Source of the DNA: Candidatus Poribacteria bacterium
Lineage (GTDB): Bacteria > Poribacteria > WGA-4E > GCA-2687025
Assembly (NCBI GenBank): GCA_026004875.1
Contig: BPJZ01000027.1
Location: 1-33,794 of the forward strand
Direction: 5' to 3'
DNA length: 33,794 bases
The notes beneath the pieces are model-generated. The model saw nothing but the letters and a program-made list of their open reading frames with translations, ran no database searches and had not been told where the DNA came from. How positions within the stretch are numbered: the first letter of the stretch is position 1; every line of letters starts with the position of its first letter. Both the position numbers and the translations under genes were made by a program. Positions 25,801 to 32,846 of the stretch are shown here, in pieces.

Positions 25801-26375
25801 TGAATCCGGAGGAGGTTCTGTTCGGTCTCTTCAAGCTTCTTCAGGGCGGCCTTCTTGCGGAACTTGAACTTGTTGATCCCGGCCACCTCGTCAAAGAGAT
25901 AACGGCGCTCTTCAGGACGGGCGTTTAGAATCAGGTCAATGTTCCCCTGTTCCATCAGGGAGTAGGCGTTCCGCCCGATCCCGGTATCTAAAAACAGCTC
26001 CTGGATGTCCCGGAGGCGGCATTGGGCCCCGTTCAGGAGATAACGGCTCTCTCCCTCAGCGGTCAGCAGACGGGTCACCGAAACGGTCGGCGAATCGATC
26101 GGAAGAGCGCCGTCCTCGTTCGAGAGGACAAGGGTCACCTCGGCGGCCTTTGCCGGTTTCCCCTCAGAACCGCCGTTAAACAGCACGTCTTCCATCTTGG
26201 AGCACCGGAGGGATCGGCTGCTCTGCTCCCCGAGGGCCCAGCGGATGGCGTCAGAGATGTTGCTCTTACCGCACCCGTTTGGACCGACGATCGCGGTGAT
26301 CCCCTCCTCAACGGTCAGGGTGACCGGCTCGGCGAAGCTTTTGAATCCGCTAATCCGGATCTCCTTGAGTTTCAT
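22818..26375 (-). CDS. smc: Chromosome segregation protein SMC
   Basis: An ATPase of the bacterial condensin that compacts and separates chromosomes with ScpA/ScpB. It is 1185 residues, full length for the family. N-terminal head: ISGFKSFAEPVTL and Walker A GPNGCGKSN. Two long coiled-coil arms flank a hinge at roughly 500-670 (GIHGVVAELIRVEPEYQTAIEIALG to LEGEVVNPGGAMTGG). C-terminal head: signature LLSGGERSLVAIALLFAV, Walker B FCVLDEVDAALDEANV and the ITHNKRTME switch. The signature reads ERSLVAI where many have EKALTAL. ATG 26375 and ATG 26381 are both served by AGGAG; the start overlaps the 3' end of truA. No scpA or scpB is adjacent. Confidence 0.98.
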   Translation of the reverse strand: MKLKEIRISGFKSFAEPVTLTVEEGITAIVGPNGCGKSNISDAIRWALGEQSSRSLRCSKMEDVLFNGGSEGKPAKAAEVTLVLSNEDGALPIDSPTVSVTRLLTAEGESRYLLNGAQCRLRDIQELFLDTGIGRNAYSLMEQGNIDLILNARPEERRYLFDEVAGINKFKFRKKAALKKLEETEQNLLRIQDVIGELERETEALREQAEKAKAFRERQEELRRFELTIARRRWDEVRRERESLEQELKTAAETIHRLTEQLQAVEATREELLARRSRLEEEIQGAQNQIHKLETEIERTESTIALLKERQSGLFEQRESRQVQIQALQEQIARLAEQAEAKRRERDQLQVALQLDESRLRGRQRVLEELSHQAQEAVDQVERLKARLIELMDEAARSESALTSVENRSQHSASQRERLAVAYQKQQRERSQLEFQRDEVRRRLKGTEGERTAAQARLRELEGQIAAALESLRKLEAEVRGHQDALATAAHRARSLEELQKSYEGFYTGVRAVLRYSQERPEELPGIHGVVAELIRVEPEYQTAIEIALGSSIQNVVTETAEDAKRAIEFLKRHRAGRVTFLPLDILYSRNRMDEELLRYHGVIGWAPDLVDTDRRYQTVVEYLIGNVVVVETLDDAIQISRRERTRMRLVTLEGEVVNPGGAMTGGTATGRAGGFLQRPREIQELKAQVEQLSALLQKKEERRKQLETALQDHEAERARLRETIQRFQIEEAAAKKDLEQVEVQLRRADEELRLLEQELTLLEDESGGLSQEREELQRRIETIRKERQQVERRIQNLEEQRNSALRKKEEVEGSLTEMRVELAGRRQQIEGLAGTIASLEEARREAERQLELHRQAVENHAALVQELEQKIAEAQHSFLLLEQKRFEHHERLIRLEAEREQLLADLSQAERESRQLRREAEKLSKHRHHLDVKLTQLRMHEQSLAERILEKYRVPIESVEPDPTLPEEGAEERVQQLRGQLEAMGAVNLMAIEEYENHRKRLEFLQAEHRDLEAGRRRLQEAIRKIDETSRERFLSTFEQIRENFQRVFVRLFGGGETELRLTDEEDVLESGIEIIARPPGKRPQSISLLSGGERSLVAIALLFAVFEIRPSPFCVLDEVDAALDEANVLRFTNLIENYDQHTQFLIITHNKRTMEKADVLYGVTMERAGVSKVVSVRFAESAA

Positions 26376-27237
26376 CCTCATCCGCTCCTTGGAGGAACTC
26401 CTCGCCGAAGGGCTCCCAGAGGGACCCTGCAGGACTTTTCAGGGGAGGATACGCCGCCTCCGGAGAAAGCGTTGCGAAACGTCGCGAATAGGTCACCCGC
26501 CACAGACACAGGCCCCGCGCTGGAGCGCTCCTCCCTGCCGCCGAGCGGGTCTTCGCCTCCAGGATCTCCAGAAGTCGCTTCTTGGCCTCTTCAAACTCGG
26601 CGGTCAGGTCGGGCGCCAGCTTGTAGAGAGTCCCCACGATCGCCCGAACCATCCCCCGCAAAAAGGCGTGCGAGGTGACCTGCAGGATCACCAAGTCGCC
26701 GTCGCGCCAGGTCCGACAGGAGGCCAAAGTACAGACAGGGGATCGAGGCGTCCCGCCCTTCTTCTCAAACGAGGAGAAGTCCCGTTTGCCGACCAGCTCC
26801 TTACCGAGCCGATCCCAGACCGAAACGGGGAGCGGATGAGGAATGTGCCAAGAGAAGCGTCCCCAAAAGACCGACGGCTGTGGACGGTTGAGAATGTAGT
26901 ACCGGTAGGTGCGCCAGATGGCCGAATGACGAGCGTGAAACGAAGGAGGCATCTCGGCGACCTGAACCACCCGAATGTCGGGCGGCAAGATCGAGTTAAC
27001 CGCCTCAAACAGCCCTCGAAGGGGAATCGAGTGTCGGGTTTGAAAGTTGGCAACCTGACCGGCGGCGTGTACCCCCGCATCAGTTCGGCCGGAGGCGATC
27101 AGCCGCACCTTTTCCCCGAGAACGGAGGCCAACGCCTCCTCCACCACCGTCTGAACGGCCAGTGCGTTCCGTTGGGCCTGCCATCCGGCATAGTCGGTCC
27201 CGTCGTACTCCAGCGTCAGCGCGATATTTCTTGGCAT
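26350..27237 (-). CDS. truA: tRNA pseudouridine(38-40) synthase with C-terminal extension
   Basis: Forms pseudouridine at positions 38-40 of tRNA anticodon stems. Family motifs are in order: LTLEYDGTDYAGWQAQ at the N-terminus, SGRTDAGVHAAGQVANF with the catalytic Asp (D53), FHARHSAIWRTYRYYI, DFSSFEKKG and FLRGMVRAIVGTL. ATG 27237 is chosen because it starts the canonical N-terminus and has GAAGGGAAG upstream; a longer in-frame start would run through a terminator hairpin. At 295 residues it is about 40-50 longer than usual: after the normal end (LCLWRVTY) comes a Pro/Glu/Asp-rich tail ending EDETQGDPD. The last codons overlap the smc start by 26 bases. Confidence 0.96.
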   Translation of the reverse strand: MPRNIALTLEYDGTDYAGWQAQRNALAVQTVVEEALASVLGEKVRLIASGRTDAGVHAAGQVANFQTRHSIPLRGLFEAVNSILPPDIRVVQVAEMPPSFHARHSAIWRTYRYYILNRPQPSVFWGRFSWHIPHPLPVSVWDRLGKELVGKRDFSSFEKKGGTPRSPVCTLASCRTWRDGDLVILQVTSHAFLRGMVRAIVGTLYKLAPDLTAEFEEAKKRLLEILEAKTRSAAGRSAPARGLCLWRVTYSRRFATLSPEAAYPPLKSPAGSLWEPFGEEFLQGADEDETQGDPD

Positions 27238-27261
27238 CTTCCCTTCGCTAGATGTTCGGAG

Positions 27262-27297
27262 CCCAAAACAACGTGTGGCAGGGATTCCCTGCCACAC
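27262..27297 (-). terminator. Terminator after the DUF2249 gene
   Basis: GTGTGGCAGG (27273-27282) and CCTGCCACAC (27288-27297) form a perfect 10-bp stem around GATTC. On the minus strand it is followed by GTTGTTTTGGG. It separates the DUF2249 gene from truA, partly or fully. Confidence 0.65.
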
Positions 27298-27371
27298 TAT
27301 GATGAGGCGATTGAGATAACTGCGTCAAACGCGTTCGGAGCTCCGTCTCTGGAACGCCCTCTGATAAGCGT

Positions 27372-27608
27372 TCAGCCCTTGCTTCGTCCAATCCGAACGC
27401 GCCAGACCTCCGGCCCCTGCTCCAGGTACTCCCAGGTGAACTGTCCGGCGCGCTCCGCCTGAAATTGATAAAAGAGCGGCTTAGGATCGTGGTCGTTCAC
27501 AAGCACGAAGCTCTCCCCCGGTCTCAGTTCATCAAACGTCCGGAAGATGAGCGGGTGACGCTCTCGAGGAACGATCTCCCGCACGTCCAGGACTCGTTCC
27601 TCAGCCAT
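27372..27608 (-). CDS. DUF2249 domain protein
   Basis: A 78-residue single-domain cytosolic protein. The entire length matches the DUF2249 pattern: VLDVREIVPRERHPLIFRTF, then LRPGESFVLVNDHDPKPL, then GQFTWEYLEQGPEVWRVRI. The NDHDP-K-P-L motif is shared with TusA/SirA-like folds and with domains often found next to hemerythrins or denitrification proteins; the molecular role is not settled. ATG 27608 follows a strong AGGGAGGAG site. It looks monocistronic: a terminator lies 75 bases downstream. Confidence 0.9.
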   Translation of the reverse strand: MAEERVLDVREIVPRERHPLIFRTFDELRPGESFVLVNDHDPKPLFYQFQAERAGQFTWEYLEQGPEVWRVRIGRSKG

Positions 27609-27703
27609 AAAGCTCCTCCCTTCTTGGTCGAGGCCTTTCCGCTTTGCCCTTAAGCGTGCGGAGCATTCTCGACAAACGACTCATCACTCTGATTTGAGAT
27701 ACT

Positions 27704-27752
27704 CCCTTCGACCCCGTTCTGTCCAACAGAACGCGAGAGCGCAGTCGAAGGG
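27704..27752. repeat. Nested palindrome, possibly a dispersed intergenic repeat or terminator
   Basis: CCCTTCGAC (27704-27712) pairs with GTCGAAGGG (27744-27752). Inside, CGTTCTGT (27715-27722) pairs with ACAGAACG (27726-27733) around CCA. It lies downstream of the minus-strand oxidoreductase gene (stop 27769), so it may terminate that unit. The CCTTCGAC-type core resembles intergenic repeats seen in several bacterial phyla (from memory). Confidence 0.5.
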
Positions 27753-27768
27753 AAGGCGGGGACCGAGA

Positions 27769-28800
27769 TCAGGCCAACGGTTGATGGCGAAGGTGTTTCT
27801 TGAGCGATTCTAGCAACCCGTCCTCTGGTTCAAAGGGAAGTGAGATCGGCTCATGGTAGATGGCGCTGGTATAAATCCCCAAGATAATCAGGAACTGATC
27901 CAGTGAGGCGTTCAGGTTGGCCGGGTGGACCGCCTTGGGGTCATCCAGCCACCGAAACATTGCTTCGATGTGCCCCACCTGCCCGTACCGGTCCTCAGTG
28001 CCGTAGTTGTGATAGTCTCTTTCCAGCGTTCCGTCGGGTCGAGTGCGTTCCCACCAGCTCATTGTCCACTGGACCATTCCCCGTTCGCCGTGGACGGCGA
28101 TCCGTTTGTGCATATGACGGGCCCGATCGTCGCTGATCTGGGGGGCATGGGTGCCGCATCGGAACAGGGCTACCGCGCCATTTTGGAACTGAATCTCTGC
28201 CGTTGCCTGGTCTGGCGCAGGGTGGTTCCCTTCGAGGCCGCTAGCGCCGGAGCACTGTCCAAAAACCAGAGTTGCCGGCGTACCTTGGGTGAACGCCGCG
28301 ACCAACTCCAGAACATGGGTCCCTTGGCCGGAGAGGTTCAATCGGGCGCTGGCGTCCACCAAGCGCACCGGACCGATCTCCCCTTCGCGCACCACTCGCT
28401 GCAGCTCCAGACAGCGTGGGTGGAAGTGCAGCTGATGGTTCACCGAAATCTTCGAGCGCGTCACCGATGCCAGCGAACGCAGCTCCTTGTAGTCCTCACT
28501 CCCGATGGCGATCGGCTTTTCGACCGTCACGGCGGGGACGTTGTGCTCGCTCGCGATCCGGAGCAGAGAAACCCGAATCGTCGGCGGAGTGACGATGTGG
28601 AGCAAATCGGGTTGCTCTTGGCGAAGCATCGTCTCCAGGTCCGTATAGCGCGCCCGGATACCAAACTGTTCCCCGAAGGCGTGAAGCCGATCTTCGTCCT
28701 TGTCGCAGATGGCGACCAACTGCCCGCCCTCAACCCACTGGTAAGCGCTGGCATGGGCTCGAGCGCGCGGTCCACAGCCGAGAATCGCTGCACGGTACAT
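27769..28800 (-). CDS. Gfo/Idh/MocA-family oxidoreductase
   Basis: A 343-residue cytosolic NAD(P)-dependent oxidoreductase, a family that acts on sugars, inositols and their derivatives. The N-terminal Rossmann motif is RAAILGCGPRARAHASAYQWV, followed by LVAICDKDEDRLHAFGEQFGI. The family EKP motif is in VPAVTVEKPIAIGS. The C-terminal half holds the substrate-binding beta sheet, with HVLELVAAFTQG near the catalytic-His region. ATG 28800 (AAAGGG upstream) gives the proper Rossmann start; the longer in-frame extension is Arg/Pro/Ser-rich and artefactual. It lies 44 bases downstream of the deacetylase-like gene and is probably co-transcribed, suggesting joint use on a sugar or amino-sugar. Confidence 0.92.
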   Translation of the reverse strand: MYRAAILGCGPRARAHASAYQWVEGGQLVAICDKDEDRLHAFGEQFGIRARYTDLETMLRQEQPDLLHIVTPPTIRVSLLRIASEHNVPAVTVEKPIAIGSEDYKELRSLASVTRSKISVNHQLHFHPRCLELQRVVREGEIGPVRLVDASARLNLSGQGTHVLELVAAFTQGTPATLVFGQCSGASGLEGNHPAPDQATAEIQFQNGAVALFRCGTHAPQISDDRARHMHKRIAVHGERGMVQWTMSWWERTRPDGTLERDYHNYGTEDRYGQVGHIEAMFRWLDDPKAVHPANLNASLDQFLIILGIYTSAIYHEPISLPFEPEDGLLESLKKHLRHQPLA

Positions 28801-28844
28801 GATTGCCCTTTCTCGCTTGCCTCTCTTTTGTGGCTCGTCTTCAC

Positions 28845-30092
28845 TTAGAGGATCAACTCCACCACCGGAGACCGATGGGTCGGCGTAAAGGCGATCCAGG
28901 TAGTGGAGCGATCGGGAGTGTAGAAGGTTCCTGCCGAGAAGTCGAGCTGACCGGAGACGGGTCGGAGCTCCTCGTGGTCCACTCGGACGCCTCGCGCTTG
29001 AACTCCCTGAACGTGAAGCGTCAGCTCCGGCGCCAGCACCGGCAGGTCCAGGTGGATGGCCGTTCCGTGAACGGTCCATTGAGCCATCTCCCGCATACAG
29101 GCGTACCGGGCGATCTCACTGGGCTTGAGCCAACGGGTCCTTTCGCCGCGCGGGTCGCGTTCTCGGAGCCGCCGGACGACGGTTCGGAACGCTTTAAAGC
29201 CGCGCTGATCCTCCGCGTGCATTCCGTAGAATCCCTGCCAATGACTGATTGCTATCGCCGGGAGTCCCGCCTCGATCAGCTCCACCATTCGCCCCCCTTC
29301 CAGGTCCGGGGTGATGTACCGGTCCGGATCGGCCGGACGGTACCCTTCCCAGGAGCCGGTCCAGTCGCCAGTTCCGGCGATAATCTCCCCGACCGCCTGG
29401 CCTTTCTCCCGATCAGGGTACCAGACAGGAACGGGAACTTCCGGGCTCCGTTCGATCCGCTTGAAGAAGTAAGGGGTCGGGTTTCCGGTGACCTCTCGGA
29501 CGGCCTCGCCGGCCACCTTGGCGTAAAATTCCAGCGTCTGGCCGCCAAAGCCTCCCGGCGAGGTCACCCCCTCCGGTGGCAATCCGACGTTTTGAAGGAT
29601 GCGGCAGGAGACCGCGATATACTCCCGAACGAAATCCTCTTGATCGGTCGGAAGGCGGCTCCACTCGTACTGCTCCCAGATCGGCGGGTCGAGCGGCTGG
29701 AGCGTTTCTGGGTCTAAAACCAGCGTGTGGGTCAGCATCTCCGGTGTGATGTCGAAGGAGGGAGCGATCTCCTCCCGACACATCTGCAGCCAGCTTTCGG
29801 TCTGTGCCCTTCCAAAGAGAGGCAGCGGACGATCAATCCTGCCGACACCGGCGGGAACCGGCACGACGCTGAACTTACCGCGCACGCCGTTCTCGGCACA
29901 GAACTCGGCAAACCGACGGGTGAACCACTCCGGATGGACAACCGGAACGTCCTCCCAACGGCGGTTCTGGCCGTCTACCGGGTTGCGGTCCCGCATCCAG
30001 AAATAGTTGAGATTGATTAACACCGTCGAGTCGTCAATGATCCAGGAGAGCGGAATCCGGTTGAGCGCATACGGGGCGACGGCTACCTTCAT
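28845..30092 (-). CDS. Polysaccharide-deacetylase-like (beta/alpha)-barrel protein
   Basis: A 415-residue protein without an evident signal peptide. ATG 30092 follows AGGAGCGAG. The N-terminal PLSWIIDDSTVLINLNYFW carries the paired Asp (DD) expected of NodB/DUF2334-like deacetylases at the first strand. Then come RRFAEFCAENGVRGKFSVVPVPAGVG, an EMLTHTLVLDPET block that could supply a metal-binding His, and GLPPEGVTSPGGFGGQTLEFYAKV like the family's third motif. The C-terminal region (from AIHLDLPVLAPEL) looks like a beta-rich accessory domain. Deacetylase activity is inferred from motifs only; other carbohydrate esterase-like roles are possible. It leads a two-gene unit with the oxidoreductase. 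Confidence 0.75.
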   Translation of the reverse strand: MKVAVAPYALNRIPLSWIIDDSTVLINLNYFWMRDRNPVDGQNRRWEDVPVVHPEWFTRRFAEFCAENGVRGKFSVVPVPAGVGRIDRPLPLFGRAQTESWLQMCREEIAPSFDITPEMLTHTLVLDPETLQPLDPPIWEQYEWSRLPTDQEDFVREYIAVSCRILQNVGLPPEGVTSPGGFGGQTLEFYAKVAGEAVREVTGNPTPYFFKRIERSPEVPVPVWYPDREKGQAVGEIIAGTGDWTGSWEGYRPADPDRYITPDLEGGRMVELIEAGLPAIAISHWQGFYGMHAEDQRGFKAFRTVVRRLRERDPRGERTRWLKPSEIARYACMREMAQWTVHGTAIHLDLPVLAPELTLHVQGVQARGVRVDHEELRPVSGQLDFSAGTFYTPDRSTTWIAFTPTHRSPVVELIL

Positions 30093-30121
30093 GGACTCGC
30101 TCCTTTCCGGTTTTGCCCGAC

Positions 30122-30150
30122 AAGATACCCCTCCGCCCCAGCGTGGGCAA
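30122..30150 (-). promoter_or_regulatory. Possible promoter of the deacetylase-like operon
   Basis: On the minus strand TTGCCC (30145-30150) and TATCTT (30122-30127) are 17 bases apart, each 4 of 6 to consensus. It would start transcription about 25 bases before ATG 30092. Confidence 0.4.
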
Positions 30151-30238
30151 TGGGAAAGGCTGAAACCGAAGCCCCTCCTCCGTCGTGATATCTCTCCGAA
30201 CCCAAAGACAGGACCGCACCCAGACGGGGGAAACCTGC

Positions 30239-31118
30239 ATGAGCCGAACACAGGACGTGCTGGTGGGCTATTTCTCCTGGATCGAAAGCACAAGCAAGGG
30301 GGGTAACGGTCGGCGGGCTGCTGGTGGTCAATCGCCACGGCGTGCCGATCGAGTTTCGTTATACCGATCCGGTCCGGGCGACGCCGGAGCAAGAGGTCCT
30401 TTATGGCGAGCAGCGGCTTCGGGAGGCGATCGTTCTGACGCTCGGGGCCTCGCTGTGGAAGTCGCTTCAGACGAAACCGGCGATCCTCCTGGTGGAGGAC
30501 CCCGGCGCCGATCGGCTCTGGAAAACCCTTTCAGCCCGTCAGAGCCTCTGCGTCGCTCAGGTGGAGGCCCTCCCCACGGCCGCGACGCCCTGCGAGGGAG
30601 CGCTGATGGTGCCACTGGACGCGAGCGGGAATCGCTTCGGTCAGGTGCGATCAAGCGACCCTGCCCAGACGGAACGGGCGGCGGAGGCCCTCCGAAGGCT
30701 CTCGGAGACGATGCGGGTGGACGAGCCGTTCGAACGGATCGAGCGGCTCCTGCAGATGATCCACAGTCTCCCAAACTCTGAGCGCCGTGCCCAGACCCCC
30801 ATGGGGTTGGGCGAAGCAACCCCGCCTGTCGGCAAGGTCCGTCCCGAAGAGGCGGTCTTGGCCCGCCGCGCCCGATCGCCTGAGGAGGGACGGGCGCTGA
30901 TGGCTCAGTTCGTTCGAGCTAAAAAGTCTCAGACCCAAGAGCTCCGCGCGACCCCCGGCGAGGACCTTCACCCCACAGACGCCCAAGAGACGCCCCGCTT
31001 CCGCTCCGTCGAGGAACACCGCGAGGTGCTCCGACGTGTCCTCGGGCAACGGTCCAGCCGTGGGCGCATGGCCTGGTGGGAGTCCTCGCGCAACCCTTCC
31101 CCCCGACGCCCGGAGTAA
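30239..31118 (+). CDS. Unknown protein upstream of a SNF2 ATPase, one frameshift
   Basis: ATG 30239 (GGGGGAA upstream) starts SRTQDVLVGYFSWIESTSKG in frame 2. The rest (GLLVVNRHGVPIEFRYTDPV... to 31118) is in frame 3. Deleting one G from the G6 run at 30298-30303 joins them as SKGVTVGGLLVVNRHGVP, a 292-residue protein. The N-terminal part looks like a compact alpha/beta domain (QRLREAIVLTLGASLWKSLQTKPAILLVED). From about residue 200 it is charged and low in order (EEHREVLRRVLGQRSSRGRM). I do not recognise the family. It lies six bases before the SNF2 gene, so the two are almost certainly co-transcribed and likely to act together. Confidence 0.65.
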
Positions 31119-31124
31119 ACGCCA

Positions 31125-32846
31125 ATGAGTCGCCTTGAAGGAGATCGCTCGAACGCCCGATCGGTGTTGGAGGTGTCCGTCCACCGCGTAGGGCTACTGT
31201 CGACGACTGTGGCGGTGCAAGCCGTTGAGCTGCTCCGCTCGGTGGGGTGCCATTCCTTAGAAGCCCGTCCTCCGATGCCGGCGGTTCACGGGCGGCGGTT
31301 CTTCTTGGCCCTCAAGGAGGAGGAGCTCCACCAAGCCGGGCCGTTCGATCGGGCGATGGACGAGCACCCCGCTCAGAACGCTTGGGACGTCGAACGCCAC
31401 GACGATCTGGAGCCGGGAACCGATCCGGCCCGAGTGTTCTACCTGTACCTGCTCCCTCCGCTCGAGGACGTGCTTCAGCGAGGGTTCAGCCTACCCGCGC
31501 CGTTGTACCCCTATCAGGCGGAAGGGGTGGCCTTCTTAGCCAAACGCCGTCACGCGCTCTTGGCCGATGATATGGGCTTGGGGAAGACGGTCCAGACGAT
31601 CGTGGCTCTTCGCGTGTTGCTGGGCAGCGGAGCGGTCAAGCGGGCGCTGATCGTCTGTCCCTCCGGTCTCAAGTCTAACTGGCGAGCCGAACTGGAGCGT
31701 TGGGCGCCGGAGTTGGCGGTCCACGTGCTTCACGGCTCAGCGCAGAGCCGCGCCGATCAGTGGTACCATCCCGCTCACGTGCTGATCGCTAACTACGAGA
31801 TCGTCCGGAACGATCTGGAATGGCTCCCGCAGGAGCCGTTCGACCTGGTGGTTTTGGACGAGGCCCAGCGGATCAAGAATCCGGAGACCTCCACCGCCCA
31901 GGCGGTTAAGGCGATTCCGCGCCGAGCCGCTTGGTGCCTCACCGGCACGCCGATCGAAAACAGCCTGAGCGATCTCATCTCGATTCTGGGCTTCTTGAAG
32001 CCGGACCTTCGGATTCCCCAAGACGCCGAACCGGAGGAGGCGCGCCGCCGTCTGGCGCCGTACGTCCTTCGTCGGCGAAAGACCGACGTGTTGGAGGACC
32101 TACCCCCCAAGCTGCACCGGACCGCCTATCTGGAGCTGACTCAGGCTCAACAGGAGGCTTATCAGGCCGCCGAGGAACAGGGACTCGTCTATCTTCAGGG
32201 GCTGGGGGAGACGGTCACCCTCCAGCACGTTCTCGCCTTGCTGACCCGTCTCAAGCAGATCTGTAACTTCGACCCTCAAACGGGGGAGAGCGCCAAGCTG
32301 GAGTACCTGCTGGACTCCTTGGAGGTGATCGCCGAGGAGGGCGAAAAGGCGCTGATCTTCTCCCAATATACCGAGACGCTCGAGTTTTTGGCCAGGCATC
32401 TTAGCCCCTTCCGCCCTCTCCAGTACCACGGAGGGCTAAGCCGGAAACAAAAGGATGAGGTCCTGCAGCTTTTTCGATCTGAGGAGCGCCATCGGGTGCT
32501 GTTGATCTCCCTCCAGGCGGGAGGCGTCGGCCTGAACCTGCAAGAGGCCTGCTATGTGTACCACTTCGATCGCTGGTGGAACCCTGCCGTCGAACGGCAG
32601 GCCGAAGATCGGGCCTACCGACTGGGACAGCAACGACCGGTCATCGTGACCCGACTGGTAATGCGGAACACCATCGAGGAGCGCATCCACCAGATTCTAG
32701 AGGAGAAGGAGGCGCTCTTCCGGCGCTTCATGGACGACGGCGGCGAGGGGCCTGCTCCGCAGCCTACCGGCCTGACCGACGCGGAGTACTTCCACCTGGT
32801 CGGCCTCGACCCGGCGCTCCGACGGCTCCGCCGAACCGCCTCCTAG
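31125..32846 (+). CDS. SNF2-family DEAD/DEAH-like helicase/ATPase
   Basis: A 573-residue superfamily-2 ATPase of the SNF2 type; such proteins translocate on double-stranded DNA and remodel protein-DNA complexes. Motif I DDMGLGKT (148-155), motif Ia ALIVCPSGLKSNW, motif II DEAQ (245-248), motif III CLTGTPIENSLSDL, motif IV ALIFSQYTETLEFLARHL, motif V LLISLQAGGVGLNLQEA and motif VI QAEDRAYRLGQQRPV are all intact. The first 125 residues are unique and contain no SWIM zinc-binding motif, unlike many bacterial SNF2 proteins. The upstream unknown gene is six bases away. The 3' end shares a CTAG (32843-32846) with the convergent gene's stop. Confidence 0.95.
   Translation: MSRLEGDRSNARSVLEVSVHRVGLLSTTVAVQAVELLRSVGCHSLEARPPMPAVHGRRFFLALKEEELHQAGPFDRAMDEHPAQNAWDVERHDDLEPGTDPARVFYLYLLPPLEDVLQRGFSLPAPLYPYQAEGVAFLAKRRHALLADDMGLGKTVQTIVALRVLLGSGAVKRALIVCPSGLKSNWRAELERWAPELAVHVLHGSAQSRADQWYHPAHVLIANYEIVRNDLEWLPQEPFDLVVLDEAQRIKNPETSTAQAVKAIPRRAAWCLTGTPIENSLSDLISILGFLKPDLRIPQDAEPEEARRRLAPYVLRRRKTDVLEDLPPKLHRTAYLELTQAQQEAYQAAEEQGLVYLQGLGETVTLQHVLALLTRLKQICNFDPQTGESAKLEYLLDSLEVIAEEGEKALIFSQYTETLEFLARHLSPFRPLQYHGGLSRKQKDEVLQLFRSEERHRVLLISLQAGGVGLNLQEACYVYHFDRWWNPAVERQAEDRAYRLGQQRPVIVTRLVMRNTIEERIHQILEEKEALFRRFMDDGGEGPAPQPTGLTDAEYFHLVGLDPALRRLRRTAS

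Noticed and set aside
28801..29079. Extended start for the oxidoreductase at 27769
   Set aside because: The extension is Ser/Arg/Pro-rich and overlaps the upstream gene; the Rossmann motif begins at ATG 28800.
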